Assembly: GCA_020631405.1 (NCBI GenBank)
Contig: JAHDHH010000004.1
Location: forward strand, 1-64,000
DNA from: Saprospiraceae bacterium
GTDB taxonomy: Bacteria > Bacteroidota > Bacteroidia > Chitinophagales > Saprospiraceae
Length of the DNA: 64,000 nucleotides
Direction of reading: 5' to 3'
Below are positions 48,772-58,907 of this stretch, piece after piece. Each line of letters starts with the position of its first letter. Within the stretch, counting starts at the first letter, position 1. The notes beneath the pieces are model-generated. The model was not told the DNA's origin, ran no database searches, and was given only the letters and a program-made list of their open reading frames with translations. Position numbers and translations under genes: made by a program.

Positions 48772-48779
48772 CAAAGGTA
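48772..48779 (-). promoter_or_regulatory. Candidate -7 element TACCTTTG (minus strand)
   Basis: Exact TAnnTTTG match on the minus strand, about 30 bases upstream of the start at 48741. The nearest TTG lies 16 bases further upstream, shorter than the usual spacing. Confidence 0.4.
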
Positions 48780-48976
48780 ACATAATATGAGACGTCAATA
48801 TTTGATTACGTTACTCAAATGACCCAAACAAATTGCTTATCAATAGCTGCTGAAGCAGAAAAAACGAATGAAAGCTAACTAACAGATCTATAAGATTTCT
48901 TGATGAAACTCGGCTGATAATAGACAGATGGAGTGACCTTAATCGGTTCGATGTATATATTGTTAACTTGTGGTAT

Positions 48977-48984
48977 TACTTTTG
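48977..48984 (+). promoter_or_regulatory. Candidate mnmG -7 element TACTTTTG
   Basis: Exact TAnnTTTG match, 31 bases upstream of the mnmG ATG; no clear -33 box at the standard spacing. The remaining 48742-49015 spacer shows nothing else I can name. Confidence 0.45.
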
Positions 48985-49015
48985 CCGTAGTAACTAGTAG
49001 ACTTTAATAAGCAAT

Positions 49016-50881
49016 ATGTTTCCAAAATATGATGTCATAGTAGTCGGAGCAGGTCATGCAGGATGTGAGGCCGCTGTAGCTGCTGCCAATCTTGGTAGTA
49101 AGGTGCTTCTTGCTACCATGAATATGAATACTATAGCTCAGATGTCTTGTAACCCTGCAATGGGTGGCGTTGCCAAAGGGCAAATAGTCAGAGAAATAGA
49201 TGCATTAGGAGGGTATAGCGGGATAGTGACTGATGAGACAATGATTCAGTTCAGAATGCTCAATAAGTCAAAAGGACCTGCGATGTGGAGCCCAAGGGCA
49301 CAGAGTGACCGGATGGAGTTTGCGGGTAAGTGGAGGATGATGTTAGAAGGTCACGATAACATCGATTTTTGGCAAGAAATGGTTACAGGGCTTATTGTCA
49401 AAGATGGCAGATGTCAAGGAGTAAAGACTGGTATAGGTTTAGAAATTGAGTCTAAGTCAGTTATTCTCACCAATGGTACCTTTCTCAATGGTTTGATCCA
49501 TATCGGAGATAAAAATTTTGGTGGAGGAAGAGCAGGAGAGAGAGCAGCTACAGGATTGACAGAGCAGCTTGAATCACTAGGATTCGAGTCAGGTCGAATG
49601 AAGACTGGTACACCACCGAGGGTAGATGGTAGGTCATTGAATTGGGATGCTATGGAGGTCCAGCCAGGTGACGAAGATGTGACAGGTTTCTCATTTACAG
49701 ATACTGAGAAAACTCATGAGCAAGTCCCTTGTCATATCACCTATACTAACACTAAGGTCCATGATGCCCTCAAAGAAGGATTTCATAGGTCACCAATGTT
49801 CAATGGTCGGATCCAGGGCCTAGGACCAAGATATTGCCCATCCATAGAAGATAAGATCAATCGCTTTGCCGATAGAGAGAGGCATCAGATGTTTATAGAA
49901 CCAGAAGGTAGGAACACTTGTGAGATATATGTCAATGGATTTTCTTCATCACTTCCAGAGGATGTCCAGTATAAGGCATTAAGAAAGGTAGTAGGTTTCG
50001 AAAACATGAAAATGTTTAGACCAGGATATGCTATTGAATATGACTTCTTCCCGCCTACCCAGTTGGATATCAGTCTTGAAACTAGATTAGTGAAGAACCT
50101 CTTTTTTGCTGGACAAATCAACGGGACTACGGGTTACGAAGAGGCTGGATCTCAAGGTATGATGGCTGGATTCAATGCCCACCTTAAGATCAATGACCAA
50201 GAACCATTCATACTTAAAAGATCTGAAGCCTACATTGGAGTACTCATAGATGACTTAGTCAATAAGGGGACACAAGAGCCTTATAGAATGTTTACTAGTA
50301 GAGCAGAGTATAGGATACTCTTGAGGCAGGACAATGCAGACCTCAGACTTACACCGCTTGCTCATAAGCTTGGTGTCAAAGGCAGCGAAGAACGGATGGT
50401 GGGTGTACGTCAAAAAGAAGAAGCAATCAAACGCATCAAGGGTATTTTAGACAATACTAGTGTAGCACCTGGAGAAATCAACGCCTACTTAGAAAGCGTA
50501 GGATCAGCTGCTCTCAACCAGAAAGTCAAAATGATTTCCTTGCTTAGGAGGCCAAATGTAGATATTCAAGGTTTAGCAAGCTCATTGCCTGGATTGAAGT
50601 CAGAACTTGCCGATATTCCACCTAGCTACGTGGAGTCAGCAGAGGTTGGTATCAAGTATGAAGGATACATCCAGAAAGAAAGCGAAATGGCTGACAAGAT
50701 GAATCGTCTTGAGGCAGTAAATATTAAACCGGACTTTGATTTTTCGATTCTTCAATCACTCTCAGCAGAGGCAAGAGAAAAGCTCAAGACCCAAAGACCA
50801 AGGACTATTGGTCAAGCGAGCAGAATAAGTGGGGTGTCACCCTCGGATATTTCCGTACTACTGGTCCATATGGGTAGATAG
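49016..50881 (+). CDS. mnmG: tRNA uridine-5-carboxymethylaminomethyl modification enzyme MnmG (GidA)
   Basis: A 621-residue FAD enzyme that, with MnmE, modifies wobble U34 of several tRNAs. FAD motif VVGAGHAGCEAAVAAANLG, then SCNPAMGGVAKG, TGTPPRVDGRS, and the GTTGYEEAGSQGMMAG and FTSRAEYRILLRQDNADLR signatures; C-terminal helical MnmE-binding domain complete. Length normal. Confidence 0.97.
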   Translation: MFPKYDVIVVGAGHAGCEAAVAAANLGSKVLLATMNMNTIAQMSCNPAMGGVAKGQIVREIDALGGYSGIVTDETMIQFRMLNKSKGPAMWSPRAQSDRMEFAGKWRMMLEGHDNIDFWQEMVTGLIVKDGRCQGVKTGIGLEIESKSVILTNGTFLNGLIHIGDKNFGGGRAGERAATGLTEQLESLGFESGRMKTGTPPRVDGRSLNWDAMEVQPGDEDVTGFSFTDTEKTHEQVPCHITYTNTKVHDALKEGFHRSPMFNGRIQGLGPRYCPSIEDKINRFADRERHQMFIEPEGRNTCEIYVNGFSSSLPEDVQYKALRKVVGFENMKMFRPGYAIEYDFFPPTQLDISLETRLVKNLFFAGQINGTTGYEEAGSQGMMAGFNAHLKINDQEPFILKRSEAYIGVLIDDLVNKGTQEPYRMFTSRAEYRILLRQDNADLRLTPLAHKLGVKGSEERMVGVRQKEEAIKRIKGILDNTSVAPGEINAYLESVGSAALNQKVKMISLLRRPNVDIQGLASSLPGLKSELADIPPSYVESAEVGIKYEGYIQKESEMADKMNRLEAVNIKPDFDFSILQSLSAEAREKLKTQRPRTIGQASRISGVSPSDISVLLVHMGR

Positions 50882-50886
50882 GTTGA

Positions 50887-51522
50887 CTATTGGTTGATAT
50901 GAAACTCTACGAATGCTCTTAATTGAGTAATCGGATACAGGGCATTATCCTTTGTGGCATCTTCAGCATAGTAAAAATCCCAAAAGTGTATATGCTCAGC
51001 GAAGAACTCTTCACCAATTAGGTGGTCTATCACAATACAACCATTGTCATGAATCTCAGGATAGTCTACATCTATGAGTGGTCTATAAATGTAGAACCCC
51101 ATGCCTAGCTTTCCATCTAGGAGGAGTGGTTCGAAATACATATACTTGACCAATAAGTTGAGATCATTGACACTTCCTATACCAGGGTAGTTAGGATCAG
51201 CCTGTCTCAATGCTTGTATTTCAAATCGTTCCATAGGTGGTGCTTGAGCAACAATATCCTTGATAGGTTGAAACTTACTCTTGTCACCATTTGCGGAGAT
51301 GATTACTTTGAATTTGTTATTGGCCATCGGTAGGGTACTTATCTCAACATAGACACCTTCCACCATCTGGTCAATCACATCATAGAAAAAGTCTAGCTTC
51401 TGCTCTGTATTGGTATTGAATAGACTGTCTTGCTTATCTACTATAGCTTGCCAGCCAGTGACTTGGCAGAGACCAGATAATATCATACAACAAGTAAACA
51501 ATAAGGTCAGTGTAGTTTTCAA
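50887..51522 (-). CDS. Secreted protein of unknown function
   Basis: A 211-residue protein with a signal peptide (to LSGLC) and Gln20 first in the mature form. No motif recognised; the middle has KFKVIISANGDKS and the C-terminal half is rich in aromatic and acidic residues. It lies 68 bp downstream of the 1090-residue barrel protein and may be its partner; its stop is 5 bp from the convergent mnmG stop. Confidence 0.55.
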   Translation of the reverse strand: MKTTLTLLFTCCMILSGLCQVTGWQAIVDKQDSLFNTNTEQKLDFFYDVIDQMVEGVYVEISTLPMANNKFKVIISANGDKSKFQPIKDIVAQAPPMERFEIQALRQADPNYPGIGSVNDLNLLVKYMYFEPLLLDGKLGMGFYIYRPLIDVDYPEIHDNGCIVIDHLIGEEFFAEHIHFWDFYYAEDATKDNALYPITQLRAFVEFHINQ

Positions 51523-51590
51523 AATATCCTCTTGATTTGTGTATTCTCAGAACGTATCACCCACTCTCTAAGTTCCTAGTGAGGCTTTAA

Positions 51591-54500
51591 TTAAAAATCA
51601 TAACCTAGGCTGAAGTACCACTTTGGAGATTGAGCAATACCTGTCTCAACACCGTAGGCATAGTCAAACTTGACATAGTAACCAAGTAGGGTAGTTCTTA
51701 GACCCCAACCATAGCCATAGGCAAGAGGGTCTCTGAAGTAAGTGATATTGAGAACTAAGATGTCTTCTGTGGTGGAAGTAGTAACTATCTGATCATCATT
51801 TAGTGGGTTGACATCGCTATAAGGAGAAGCTCCATGCCAAGCTAATCCAGCGTCTAAGAAACCAGTGACCTGCAAGTTTCTCAGAAACCCACTACGAATA
51901 CGATTGCCAAAGAGCATGCTAAAGACTGGTACTCTAAGTTCAATGTTGCTAATAAGATAAGAGCCACCATTTCGAATATTATGGTTAAACCCTCTTAAAT
52001 GTGGAGCTATTGCAACATAGGTATAGTTGAGCTCTTGTGGAACTCCGACATTGTCATCATACTGTGCTAAAAACCAATTTTCCATGCCACCTAGGTAGTA
52101 TAACATGGTTTGGCTACCAAAGGAAGTAGAACCAGCTCCTCTGAGAGCTAAAACACTCTTTCTTAATATCGGCACATAATGCCTAGCATCAAATCCAAAT
52201 ATCCCAGTAAATCCAGTGCTTGGCTTGATGTTGAGCCCATTTCTTAGTTCTAAATTGAAGGAGTTAATTGCCTCAAAAAAGACTTTATACCGTGTGCCAT
52301 TTTTAATGTTAGTCAAGACATCGTAGGTATCATCATAGACATACTCAGCTCTGGCAGACAATCTTTTGTCAAATTGTACTGGCTCATCAAGCCTATTAAT
52401 ATCTGTCACTGAGAAAAACGACCGATCTAACCTCAAAGACCCAGTCAATCGTAGACTCTTGAATATGCTGAATGGATACTTGAATTGGGCACGACCCATG
52501 ATAGTATGTCGCTTGAATCGATCGAAGATAGATGTAGCACTCACAAACTCTGAGTCCATTTTTCGGTACAGAGTATAGGACTTGTCCCAGCGATTCTTCT
52601 CATGTTCTAGGGTTAAGTAAAACTCAGAACCATTCAGTGCTGTAGGAATCCTAAACCCACCAACTAAGGTATAATCTTCGAAGATGTCTTTAACCTTCGC
52701 TGAGGTATGGATGGTCGTGGGTTGAGCCCTTATTGATTGTGAGATACTATTAAAAGTTTCCAGCCCTTCAAACAGAGGTTCATTGTCTATCCAGGTTCCA
52801 TACTCATAGATTCTAAACTTTAACCTTGCTGCATTGGCCCGATAGGGTTCGAATTTGATGATTTTCCGTCCATCCTTGTTTGTTGCTTGAGTGTAGTAGT
52901 TATTATAATAATCACCAAAGTTGCCGTATGCCTCTTCTTCTTCCGCTTCAATCACAGGTGTGCTACCTTCACTATCAGGAAATTTAGATTGAAACTTCTT
53001 CCCATCAGCATAAGTCTTAATACTCTCTTTGCTAGGTTTCTTAGCTTCTTGAACTGGGGCTAGGGACAGAGGATTGCTTAAGGTGTAGGATTCTTGCATA
53101 TCTAAGATATCTTGGAGATAGATATGATAGAAGTCTATGTCCTCAGATACATAGGTATATGTCCCATTGTCTGCAATGTCATGTTGGTGGATTACAGTCT
53201 TGGGATCTTTAATAATCGTAGGAGCATCAGTCCCAAGGAACTGCTTGGCATTAAGTAGGGTATTATATTGCTTTTCTACTAGGTAGAGCAACTTACCATC
53301 ACTAGTCACCTTTGGTGAAGTATTATCAGTCGTAATAGTATTAGTCAATTGGATGACCTCATCGCTCCCATCCTCAAGGAAGAATAAGTTGAGCCCACCA
53401 AGTGGCAGGATGGTGTCTAACTTCATCGGCGTTAGATCAAAAGTTTCTCTATTGGACGTAAAGAGAATACCTGACTTAGACTTATAAGTAATATAACTAG
53501 CATCTAAGTCATCCCAAAAATCCTCTGTGATCTTTTCAGAACTTCTTGATTTGATCTTATAATAAAAGAGGTCAGATAATCCGTTGTATGTTCCTGAAAA
53601 TAGCATCCTATCACCATTAACATAGTCCATGCTATAGATTCTTTGATAGTTTTCTGGCACATCTTGAATTTCGAATTCTTTGAGGTCATGGAGATACTGC
53701 TGTTTTAAGTATTTGACATCATGTTTCTCATAGAGAATAAACAGAGACTCACCACTAGGGTGCCAAGTAATCAAAGGATAGTTAGTGTCTGAAGCTTGAA
53801 ATGGATTCCGTTTGTCGTTTCTCAATAATCTAGAGGTCTCTCCACTAGCAATATCCAGAAACTCTACGTCTTGTCTTCCAAGTTCGTTGACTACATAGGC
53901 AATATACTTAGCATGAGGGCTGATAGAAAGGTGGGTGATTGTCTGGTTGTGCTTCTTCTTCACCGAATGCACGATGTAAGCATCATGTACTACCTCAGTA
54001 TCTTCACCAAGACTATATAACTCGCTGTAATACGCTGCCCAAGCTTGTTTGATTTCTTCAAATGGAAGATTCAGGACATAGGGAAAGCTACCATCAAGAC
54101 TCCTATAGATCCTCGTGATATATACTATTTGAGAGATTTTAGTTCTGCCATACTTATTTTCGAGAAAGTGCCACATCGAGTGTCCAGCTTCCCTAGGGTA
54201 GAGCTCAGCATATTTGTCAAAGTCCAACAGTTTTTCATTCTGTAAATGGTAGCGGCAACTTGTATTCAACTCAGCGTTCCACGATTCATCCGCAAAAGAA
54301 GTCAGCCCCTTCTGAAACCAAGAGGGGAGGTTCAGGAGGATGGCATTTTGCACTACTTCTTGGAGACTACTTCCGTTGATTATGTTGTTGATGTAGACTG
54401 ATGCAATCCCTTGTCTAATCTGTGATCTGAGGTGTTTGTGGTCACCATTAAAATAGACAAAGGCCTTTTTTCCTACAGTCTTAGTCTCTCCTTTGGTATT

Positions 54501-54863
54501 ATTAAAGACTTCTTCATTGCCAATATTGCTTTGCTTGAGATCTGACAAATCAGTATAGACAACTAGCTCAATCTTGTCATTCATCCGATACTCTAGCAAT
54601 TCTTGTATGTCGTTGTGTTCGAGTTCTGCTATTTGTATGGTCGCTTGGGCTACATTCCTAGCTTTGCCATACCAGTATGTTATGACATTCTCTGTCTCAT
54701 ACTTAGAATAGCTGGTAAAGTCATTGTGGTACTGAACTCTATTCTTCCCAAACTCGGTTTGAATAGCTTGGGCATGACTCTTCAAGAGTCCGATCGAACA
54801 GAACAGAAGTAACAAAAAGATATGTCGTAGTAAAATCACAGGGTTAAGATAGTATATTTTCAA
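51591..54863 (-). CDS. Large periplasmic-to-outer-membrane protein: peptidase-MA-like domain, TolB-like propeller, BamA-like barrel
   Basis: A 1090-residue protein that begins with TTG (54863; no ATG in the open upstream frame). Signal peptide to LKSHA, then Gln33. Residues 33-290 resemble a peptidase-MA-like domain (NLPSWFQKGLTSFADESW) but lack an intact HExxH. Residues about 300-600 are propeller blades of WD/TolB type (HLSISPHAKYIAYVVNELG, ITWHPSGESLF). Residues about 720-1090 form a beta-barrel of the BamA/Omp85 surface-antigen type, with FGFDARHYVPI, LRGF and terminal LGYDF (final Phe). Such fusions are seen in Bacteroidota and remain uncharacterised. Confidence 0.7.
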   Translation of the reverse strand: MKIYYLNPVILLRHIFLLLLFCSIGLLKSHAQAIQTEFGKNRVQYHNDFTSYSKYETENVITYWYGKARNVAQATIQIAELEHNDIQELLEYRMNDKIELVVYTDLSDLKQSNIGNEEVFNNTKGETKTVGKKAFVYFNGDHKHLRSQIRQGIASVYINNIINGSSLQEVVQNAILLNLPSWFQKGLTSFADESWNAELNTSCRYHLQNEKLLDFDKYAELYPREAGHSMWHFLENKYGRTKISQIVYITRIYRSLDGSFPYVLNLPFEEIKQAWAAYYSELYSLGEDTEVVHDAYIVHSVKKKHNQTITHLSISPHAKYIAYVVNELGRQDVEFLDIASGETSRLLRNDKRNPFQASDTNYPLITWHPSGESLFILYEKHDVKYLKQQYLHDLKEFEIQDVPENYQRIYSMDYVNGDRMLFSGTYNGLSDLFYYKIKSRSSEKITEDFWDDLDASYITYKSKSGILFTSNRETFDLTPMKLDTILPLGGLNLFFLEDGSDEVIQLTNTITTDNTSPKVTSDGKLLYLVEKQYNTLLNAKQFLGTDAPTIIKDPKTVIHQHDIADNGTYTYVSEDIDFYHIYLQDILDMQESYTLSNPLSLAPVQEAKKPSKESIKTYADGKKFQSKFPDSEGSTPVIEAEEEEAYGNFGDYYNNYYTQATNKDGRKIIKFEPYRANAARLKFRIYEYGTWIDNEPLFEGLETFNSISQSIRAQPTTIHTSAKVKDIFEDYTLVGGFRIPTALNGSEFYLTLEHEKNRWDKSYTLYRKMDSEFVSATSIFDRFKRHTIMGRAQFKYPFSIFKSLRLTGSLRLDRSFFSVTDINRLDEPVQFDKRLSARAEYVYDDTYDVLTNIKNGTRYKVFFEAINSFNLELRNGLNIKPSTGFTGIFGFDARHYVPILRKSVLALRGAGSTSFGSQTMLYYLGGMENWFLAQYDDNVGVPQELNYTYVAIAPHLRGFNHNIRNGGSYLISNIELRVPVFSMLFGNRIRSGFLRNLQVTGFLDAGLAWHGASPYSDVNPLNDDQIVTTSTTEDILVLNITYFRDPLAYGYGWGLRTTLLGYYVKFDYAYGVETGIAQSPKWYFSLGYDF

Positions 54864-54905
54864 ATGATGTGCTAGCTTGGCAAAAGATGTAACTAGTTAA
54901 AGACT

Positions 54906-54913
54906 TATATTTG
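54906..54913 (+). promoter_or_regulatory. Candidate -7 element TATATTTG
   Basis: Exact TAnnTTTG match 37 bases upstream of the transporter ATG at 54951; no -33 TTG at 19-21 bases. Confidence 0.4.
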
Positions 54914-54950
54914 ACATCATAGTAATCGAAATATCAAATAAAAAACAAAC

Positions 54951-56264
54951 ATGGAAAACAAATCTAACTACACTATTCCTTTTATAGCTCTGACAAGTCT
55001 ATTCTTCATGTGGGGCTTTATTACAGTCATTGTTGATGCATTTGTGCCAAGGCTCAAGGAAGTCTTCGAACTCAGTCTTGGTCAAGCCGGACTCGTACAA
55101 TTTGCATGGTTTACTGCTTATGCATTGATCTCAATTCCCGCAGGGGCATTAGTCTCAAGATTGAGTTATAAGAAAGGCATAATATTTGGCCTAGTGGTTT
55201 GTGGAATTGGGTGTATGCTCTTTATTCCTGCAGCAAGTACAAGAATCTTTGCCTTCTTCTTGATGGCACTTTTTACACTTGCAGGAGGTATTACCATATT
55301 ACAAGTAGCAGCGAATCCATTCGTCTCTGTGCTTGGCCCAGAGGAGAGTGCAAGTAGTAGGTTGAACCTAGCTCAGGCTTTTAATTCTTTAGGTGCATCA
55401 ATGGCTCCTATTTTTGCAGTAGCCTTCCTCTTAAGTGACAAAATCAAAACATCAGATGAGATAGCTACATTAGCTCCAGCGGCAAAAGAAGCATACTACA
55501 CTAGTGAAGCCTCAGCCGTACAAGGACCATTTTTTGTGATTGCAATGATCTTATTGACCATAGCAGGTATTTTTGCCTTTGTCAAGTTGCCAAGTGTTCT
55601 TGGTGAAAATGCTGGTGGATCATATTCTGATGCCCTGAAGTTTAAGAATCTCAAAATGGGGATGCTTGGCATATTCGTCTACGTAGGAGCAGAGGTAGCT
55701 ATTGGGAGTTACTTAGTTGATTACTTTATCAGTATGGAAATGGATAAGATCATACCGAATGATTCATTTATGAGAGGAATTGCAGCGACTATTTCGAGTG
55801 TATTTAGTGGCAAAGATATAGGGCAAGTGGATGCGAAAGGGATTGTAGGATCGTTTGTCTTCTTCTATTGGACTGGAGCAATGGTCGGGAGATTTATAGG
55901 ATCATATTTGACTAGAATGATTCAGCCAGGAAGAGTGCTTGCTGGGTTTGCTCTTGGCGCAATTCTTTTACTACTTACTACGATCATGACAGGGGGAAGT
56001 ATAGCAATGTGGACAGTGCTTGCCGTTGGATTGTTTAATTCAATTATGTTTCCGACAATCTTTACATTAGGTATTGATGGATTGGGAGATTTGAAGCCAA
56101 AAGGCTCAGGACTGCTATGTACAGCGATAGTTGGTGGAGCATTCATACCACCTTTATTTGGAATGACTGCTGATTCAATAGGGTTCAAACTAGCGTTTAT
56201 TGTGCCTATTATTTGCTACGGGTATATCATGTTTTTTGGTTTAACTTCGGTTAAAGCTGATTAA
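54951..56264 (+). CDS. FucP/GluP-like sugar:H+ symporter (MFS)
   Basis: A 437-residue major facilitator protein with 12 helices. The N-terminal block TSLFFMWGFITVIVDAFVP and ILQVAANPFVSVLGPEESA are signatures of the FucP family, which includes L-fucose and glucose/galactose importers. Specificity cannot be told. There is an insertion of about 35 residues between helices 8 and 9 (SMEMDKIIPNDSFMRG). It stands 79 bp before the second SulP gene. Confidence 0.88.
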   Translation: MENKSNYTIPFIALTSLFFMWGFITVIVDAFVPRLKEVFELSLGQAGLVQFAWFTAYALISIPAGALVSRLSYKKGIIFGLVVCGIGCMLFIPAASTRIFAFFLMALFTLAGGITILQVAANPFVSVLGPEESASSRLNLAQAFNSLGASMAPIFAVAFLLSDKIKTSDEIATLAPAAKEAYYTSEASAVQGPFFVIAMILLTIAGIFAFVKLPSVLGENAGGSYSDALKFKNLKMGMLGIFVYVGAEVAIGSYLVDYFISMEMDKIIPNDSFMRGIAATISSVFSGKDIGQVDAKGIVGSFVFFYWTGAMVGRFIGSYLTRMIQPGRVLAGFALGAILLLLTTIMTGGSIAMWTVLAVGLFNSIMFPTIFTLGIDGLGDLKPKGSGLLCTAIVGGAFIPPLFGMTADSIGFKLAFIVPIICYGYIMFFGLTSVKAD

Positions 56265-56343
56265 AGAGATTTAGTTGGTCTAATTTGTTTATTTTAATGA
56301 GGTTGAGTAACACTTCATAGTATTAAATTAAGAGTAAAACAAC

Positions 56344-58191
56344 ATGGCTGGAAAATTTGGGTTTAACTTTTCGCATCTCAAAGGAGACTTATTTGGAGGT
56401 CTTACTGCAGGGATAGTGGCACTGCCATTGGCACTGGCATTCGGTGTAAGTTCTGGACTTGGGCCTAGTGCTGGTCTATATGGAGCTATTTTTATTAGTT
56501 TTTTTGCAGCATTATTTGGCGGGACTAACACTCAGATATCTGGGCCTACAGCTCCGATGACAGCAGTAAGTATGGTTGTCATTGCGACAATAGTTGCCAC
56601 ATTTGATGGAGATGTTTCTAAGGCACTTCCTGCTATATTGATGGTATTCTTGATTGCTGGTTTTATGCAAATAGGGCTTGGTGTTCTAGGAGTAGGTAAG
56701 TATATCAAGTACATTCCGTATCCAGTAGTGTCTGGATTTATGACAGCAATTGGAGTTATTATTTTGATTACTCAAATTCTTCCAGCATTAGGGTATTACC
56801 CGAAGGAAGACATGACTTATGTCAACCAATTCAAACCACAGGCAGAAGAACTCATCCTAGAGCATATACTTCAAGAAGAGGCAGGAGAAGGAATCCTTGT
56901 CTTGGAAAACTTTATAGAAACAATTAAGAGAGCTGGTGAAATCACAACAGATGATATCCAAAAGGAAAGTAAGACGTTAGCAGGAAAGGAAGCATCTGGT
57001 ATACTCGGAGCATTGAAAGCGTTGCCTAGAGCATTAAAGAATATTAATTGGCTTGAACTCATTCTAGCGCTTTGTACCATATTTATAATATATGGGTTTA
57101 AGCGAATTACTAAGGCTGTACCAAGTACTTTGGTAGCACTAGTGGTAATGTCCGGAGTAGCCATTGTAGCTGGTCTTGATTATCGACCTATTGAGGAAAT
57201 CCCTAGCGGGTTGCCAATACCTCACCTTGAAATGTTTACTCAATTTAAGTTGACATCAGTCACTCCTTATATTTTTACAGCGCTGACTTTGGCCTTGTTG
57301 GGAGCTATTGATTCACTATTAACTTCAGTAGTGGCCGACAATATGACTAAGACTAAGCACGAGCCAAACAAAGAACTGATTGGTCAAGGAATTGGAAATA
57401 GTATTGCTGCTATCTTCGGTGGCATACCAGGAGCAGGGGCTACGATTAGAACCGTAGTCAATATCAATGCTGGAGGTAAAACTAAACTATCAGGTATGGT
57501 AGCAGGTATTTTACTTCTAGTGATACTACTTGCACTTGGTCCTATCGCATCTAGAATTCCTGCAGCAGTATTAGCTGGTATATTGATAACTGTTGGAATT
57601 GGAGTAATGGATTATAAAGGTCTGAAAGCAATACCGCATATGCCGAAACCAGAGGTTGCAATTATGTTGATCGTACTTGTTCTTTCTTCATTCTGGAACT
57701 TGGTCTATGCTGTAGGAATTGGTTTAGTCATAGCTTCATTACTGTTTATGAAAATGATTGGAGATTTGACAGCTAAATCATCAAACATCAAGCAGCTTAA
57801 GGATGAAGAAGCTTGGGATGACGAGGGAGAATTCCCAACTAACTTGAGAGAAGAAGTCTTTATTAAACATGTTAATGGACCTATATTCTTCGGATCGACT
57901 AGTGAATTTCAGGCACTGGCCCAGCAAATACCTGATACTGCATCTCATGTCATCATAAGAATGGAAAAGGTCTCCTATATTGATCAATCTGGGTTGTATG
58001 CTATTGAGGATGTGATATCAAACCTAGTAAGCAAGGATATCCATGTGGTCTTGGTCAACCTCCTTGAGCAACCAAGGTACATGCTCGAGTCCATTGATAT
58101 CATACCTGACTTGGTCTCTAACGAAAATATCTATCCCGATATAGAATCATGTATAGATTGGGTCAAGGGACATGTAGATGATGTTGTTTAA
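56344..58191 (+). CDS. SulP-family anion transporter with STAS domain (second copy)
   Basis: A 615-residue SulP protein clearly different from the first one: signature GLTAGIVALPLALAFGVSSG, an extra hydrophilic loop of about 60 residues (about 165-230) between membrane segments, and a C-terminal STAS domain (about 490-600, loop YIDQSGLYAIED). This loop-containing type is frequent in marine bacteria and some members carry bicarbonate or sulfate; which one applies is unknown. A small methyltransferase gene starts 15 bp behind it. Confidence 0.9.
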   Translation: MAGKFGFNFSHLKGDLFGGLTAGIVALPLALAFGVSSGLGPSAGLYGAIFISFFAALFGGTNTQISGPTAPMTAVSMVVIATIVATFDGDVSKALPAILMVFLIAGFMQIGLGVLGVGKYIKYIPYPVVSGFMTAIGVIILITQILPALGYYPKEDMTYVNQFKPQAEELILEHILQEEAGEGILVLENFIETIKRAGEITTDDIQKESKTLAGKEASGILGALKALPRALKNINWLELILALCTIFIIYGFKRITKAVPSTLVALVVMSGVAIVAGLDYRPIEEIPSGLPIPHLEMFTQFKLTSVTPYIFTALTLALLGAIDSLLTSVVADNMTKTKHEPNKELIGQGIGNSIAAIFGGIPGAGATIRTVVNINAGGKTKLSGMVAGILLLVILLALGPIASRIPAAVLAGILITVGIGVMDYKGLKAIPHMPKPEVAIMLIVLVLSSFWNLVYAVGIGLVIASLLFMKMIGDLTAKSSNIKQLKDEEAWDDEGEFPTNLREEVFIKHVNGPIFFGSTSEFQALAQQIPDTASHVIIRMEKVSYIDQSGLYAIEDVISNLVSKDIHVVLVNLLEQPRYMLESIDIIPDLVSNENIYPDIESCIDWVKGHVDDVV

Positions 58192-58206
58192 TAGACTATA
58201 GAAATA

Positions 58207-58809
58207 GTGAAACATTTAACTGAAGCAGAAGAACAATTTTGGTCTACTCGGTATGCAGAGGGTAGGACAGGATGGGATATCGGATCCATATCCACTACCA
58301 TCAAAGCCTACATCGACCAACTTGATGACACAGAAATTTCTATACTAGTTCCTGGAGCTGGCAATGGTCACGAAGTAGAGTATATCTATGCATCAGGATT
58401 CAGAAATGTTTCCATCTTAGATATTTCCGCTTATCCTCTTAAAGCATTCCAAGCAAGAGTGCCAAGTTTTCCAAAGGATCAGATAATTCAGGCAAATGTT
58501 TTCAACCATGTTGGGCAATATGACTTGATTATTGAGCAGACATTTTTTTGTTCTTTTTTACCTACTCTTGAGAATAGGATGCTCTATGCTGAGACCATGG
58601 CTAAATTGATTAAACCAGGAGGTATATTGGTTGGACTTTGGTTTGACATTCCTCTAGAAGAGACTACTGAACGGCCCTTCGGTGGAAGTAAGCAAGAGTA
58701 TATTGACTACCTCTCTCCATATTTTACTGTCAAGACTATGGAGCCGTGTTATAACTCTATCAAGCCTAGGTCAGGCAAGGAGCTATTTGGAATCTTTGTG
58801 AGAAAGTAA
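58207..58809 (+). CDS. Thiopurine methyltransferase-like SAM-dependent methyltransferase
   Basis: A 200-residue protein starting with GTG. N-terminal EEQFWSTRYAEGRTGWDIG and ILVPGAGNGHEVEY (motif I) are typical of the TPMT superfamily, followed by IEQTFFCSFLP and the C-terminal FGGSKQEYIDYL. The family methylates thiols, selenium/tellurium oxyanions or halides. Acceptor here unknown. It is cotranscribed with the second SulP. Confidence 0.85.
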   Translation: MKHLTEAEEQFWSTRYAEGRTGWDIGSISTTIKAYIDQLDDTEISILVPGAGNGHEVEYIYASGFRNVSILDISAYPLKAFQARVPSFPKDQIIQANVFNHVGQYDLIIEQTFFCSFLPTLENRMLYAETMAKLIKPGGILVGLWFDIPLEETTERPFGGSKQEYIDYLSPYFTVKTMEPCYNSIKPRSGKELFGIFVRK

Positions 58810-58907
58810 GTAGTAATAGAAGACTTGGTGTATTTCCCTAAGCGATACTCTCTACTCTTCAATTAATGTAGCATTGAGCAGTATCTTAGCAGAATAAACA
58901 AGAAGCG

